A stretch of DNA of 64,000 nucleotides, from positions 1 to 64,000 of the forward strand of contig JAFVWY010000009.1 of assembly GCA_017501465.1 (NCBI GenBank), in the 5' to 3' direction. Shown here in pieces: positions 62,473 through 64,000 of this stretch (its first letter is position 1; each line of letters starts with the position of its first letter). The position numbers and the translations under genes are program-made. Below the pieces are notes generated by a model. The model made no database searches. It saw only the letters and a list, made by a program, of their open reading frames with translations, and was not told the origin of the DNA. This DNA is from Bacilli bacterium. Its GTDB lineage: Bacteria; Bacillota_I; Bacilli_A; ML615J-28; CAG-313.

Positions 62473-63378
62473 ATGAGTATTGATATAAAAAAAATAACTA
62501 CAGAGTCTAGATTAGAGGCAACTTTAAATATTGATCAAATGGATACTATCAATATTTTAAGAAGTATCAATAATGAAGATAAGACTGTTGCATATAAAGT
62601 TGAAGAGGCAATTGATCAATTAGTACCACTTGTCGATACAATTGTTGAATGTATCGAAAATGGTGGTAGATTAATATATATGGGTGCAGGAACAAGTGGA
62701 CGTATTGGATTACTTGATGCGGTAGAATGTCCACCTACATATGGCGTACCAGATAATCAAATTATGTGTTTATTAGCTGGTGGCAAAAATGCTTTTTCTA
62801 AAGCAGTAGAAGGAGCAGAAGACAGTATTGAATTAGCTGTTGAAGATTTAAAAGAAATTAATTTAACAAAAAATGACTGTGTCGTTGGTATTGCTGCAAG
62901 TGGGAGAACACCATATGTTATTGGTGGTATTAATTTTGCTAAAACTATTGGTGCTAAAACTGGTTGTATTGTTAATGCAAAGGATTCTGAATTATCAAAA
63001 ATAGTAGATTATCCAGTAGAAGCTGTAACTGGAAGTGAAGTCATTAGTGGTTCTACTAGAATGAAAAGTGGTACTGCTCAAAAGTTGGTTTGTAATATGA
63101 TTTCAACATCAGTTATGGTAAGACTAGGTCACGTGTATCATAATCTAATGATTGATGTTCAAGCAACTAATGAAAAACTAGTTGCTCGTCAACTTGGTAT
63201 TATTCAAACTGCAATTGGTTGCACAAAAGATGAAGCAACTTCTCAACTTAAAAAGTTTAAAACAGTTAAAAAAGTAATTTTTGCTTACTTAAAAAATATC
63301 GAAACAGAAGAAGAGGCAGAAGAAATTCTAAAAGGTTATAAATATAATTTATCTAAGGCATTAAAGGAGTATAAATAA
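62473..63378 (+). CDS. murQ: N-acetylmuramic acid 6-phosphate etherase
   Basis: A 301-aa SIS-domain lyase that splits the D-lactyl ether of MurNAc-6-P to give GlcNAc-6-P and D-lactate. Signatures: TTESRLEATLNIDQMDTINI, IYMGAGTSGRIGLLDAVECP, LAGGKNAFSKAVEGAEDS (catalytic Glu), GIAASGRTPYVIGG, and TGSEVISGSTRMKSGTAQK, a hallmark of the family. The C-terminal helical tail (about 240-301) is typical. It is preceded 12 bp upstream by anmK, and its stop overlaps the next ATG by one base. AnmK and MupG both feed its substrate. Confidence 0.97.
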   Translation: MSIDIKKITTESRLEATLNIDQMDTINILRSINNEDKTVAYKVEEAIDQLVPLVDTIVECIENGGRLIYMGAGTSGRIGLLDAVECPPTYGVPDNQIMCLLAGGKNAFSKAVEGAEDSIELAVEDLKEINLTKNDCVVGIAASGRTPYVIGGINFAKTIGAKTGCIVNAKDSELSKIVDYPVEAVTGSEVISGSTRMKSGTAQKLVCNMISTSVMVRLGHVYHNLMIDVQATNEKLVARQLGIIQTAIGCTKDEATSQLKKFKTVKKVIFAYLKNIETEEEAEEILKGYKYNLSKALKEYK

Positions 63379-64000
63379 TGATTAAATATGTTGAAGTAAA
63401 AAGAGATAAATATATACTAAGAGGTTTACATACTATAGCAGATAATGAAACTGGACTTTTAGTTATGTTCCATGGTTTTACTGGTCATATGACAGAAAAT
63501 GGGTACTTCTTTAAGAAGCTTTCTTTAGAGTTACAAAAAGTTGGTGTTTCTACTTTAAGATTTGATTTTATGGGTAGTGGTATGAGTGATGGAGAATTTC
63601 ATGAAATGACTTTCTCTACTGAATTAGAAGATGCTAGAAGTATTATTGAATATGCTTTATCAATTAAAAAAGATACACCACTTTATGTTCTTGGTTTTTC
63701 TTGTGGAGGCGCAGTTGCGGCTTGTATGTCAAGAGAATACAAGGAAAAAATCGCTAAGCTAGTTTTGTGTGCACCAGCAGGAAACATGAATTTATTAGGA
63801 GAAGCTAGACTTCATAACCCTAATATGATATGGTATGATGATAATAATGTTGATATGGGTGGCTACTTACTAAGTAAAGACTTTATGGTAGGATTCCAAA
63901 AAGATCATATTGATTTATACAAAGATGTAGATAAATTTAAAAATCCAGTATTAATTTGTCATGGTACTGAGGATAAATCTGTACCAATTGAATATGGTAT
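63378..64000 (+). CDS. alpha/beta hydrolase, 3' end beyond window
   Basis: At least 207 residues, open at the window edge. Reading from ATG 63378 (one-base overlap with the murQ stop, AAAGGAG upstream) it gives an alpha/beta hydrolase: oxyanion region VMFHGFTGHMTEN, LRFDFMGSGMSDGEF, nucleophile elbow GFSCGGAVAA (Ser in GxSxGG) and the acid loop CHGTEDKSVP. The catalytic His lies beyond the window. It resembles feruloyl/acetyl-esterase-like S9-type hydrolases. Given its operon it might remove O-acetyl or other ester groups from wall sugars, which is only an inference. Confidence 0.85.
   Translation, partial: MIKYVEVKRDKYILRGLHTIADNETGLLVMFHGFTGHMTENGYFFKKLSLELQKVGVSTLRFDFMGSGMSDGEFHEMTFSTELEDARSIIEYALSIKKDTPLYVLGFSCGGAVAACMSREYKEKIAKLVLCAPAGNMNLLGEARLHNPNMIWYDDNNVDMGGYLLSKDFMVGFQKDHIDLYKDVDKFKNPVLICHGTEDKSVPIEYG

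Noticed and set aside
1-64000. Antisense and out-of-frame open stretches of 60-110 codons
   Set aside because: They all lie opposite or within well-supported genes, have no ribosome sites or family motifs, and show shadow composition.
1-64000. CRISPR array, tRNA, rRNA, insertion sequence or prophage
   Set aside because: No regularly spaced repeats, clover-leaf or rRNA segments, transposase or integrase were seen; the only repeats are the RhuM duplication and short in-gene repeats.

Overview
The window is AT-rich (about 30% GC by eye) and compactly coded, with all 45 genes on the + strand and strong AGGAGG-type ribosome sites. Stops are almost only TAA/TAG, Trp is always TGG, and the signal peptides and sortase-free C-terminal tails are of Gram-positive type. 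This points to a low-GC Bacillota, probably a Bacilli lineage near the Mollicutes or Erysipelotrichales branch. The taxon is an inference; no rRNA or tRNA is present to fix it.

Layout. (1) 1-1441: two tandem RhuM/PLD-like genes, an accessory duplication. (2) 1505-2801: an overlapping cysK-like/cysE pair for cysteine synthesis. (3) 2868-3953: an unrecognised monocistronic gene with its own promoter and terminator. (4) 4168-20695: a 16.5-kb apparent transcription unit. It encodes two TasA-like SipW-dependent exported proteins, a long SipW-type signal peptidase, a membrane-embedded McrB-like AAA+ ATPase with a zinc-ribbon partner, an ABC ATPase/permease pair, a beta-helix surface protein, a collagen-like lipoprotein, a third SipW substrate, and a 1421-residue surface protein ending in a Hint (hedgehog/intein) domain. 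This is the best candidate for an undescribed system: a dedicated export and assembly locus for surface structures.

(5) 20800-30393: serine hydrolase (AmiE-like), tandem-GNAT acetyltransferase, PIG-L deacetylase, M19 dipeptidase and three GHL10 (DigH/YngK-type) glycosyl hydrolases, two exported and one cytoplasmic. (6) 30549-52080: a 13-gene unit behind a cre-like operator. It holds GH20, a membrane-tethered solute-binding fusion, two MalFG-type permease pairs without an ATPase, an NHL-propeller/Yip1/DUF5696 module, a DUF624 protein, an anchored phosphodiester glycosidase, NagZ and NagB. (7) 52248-55592: a very large Ala-rich surface protein behind a strong promoter with two cre-like boxes. 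(8) 55638-58260: a second tandem-GNAT protein and a solute-binding lipoprotein. (9) 58377-64000: DUF624, NamZ, MupG, AnmK, MurQ and an alpha/beta hydrolase cut by the window end.

Regions 5-9 read as one programme for scavenging peptidoglycan fragments. Exported glycosidases trim glycan at the surface and ABC permeases import oligosaccharides. NamZ, NagZ, GH20, AmiE-like, GHL10 and dipeptidase, all without signal peptides here, dismantle them in the cytosol. MupG, AnmK and MurQ convert the MurNAc part to GlcNAc-6-P, and NagB feeds glycolysis. NagA, a MurNAc kinase or MurP PTS, and the ABC ATPase are not in the window. Four exported proteins of this part share a C-terminal tail (Gly-Cys, hydrophobic stretch, Lys/Arg), and several carry an HxHxYxxGxCxCG mini-domain, which suggests a common surface-anchoring route.
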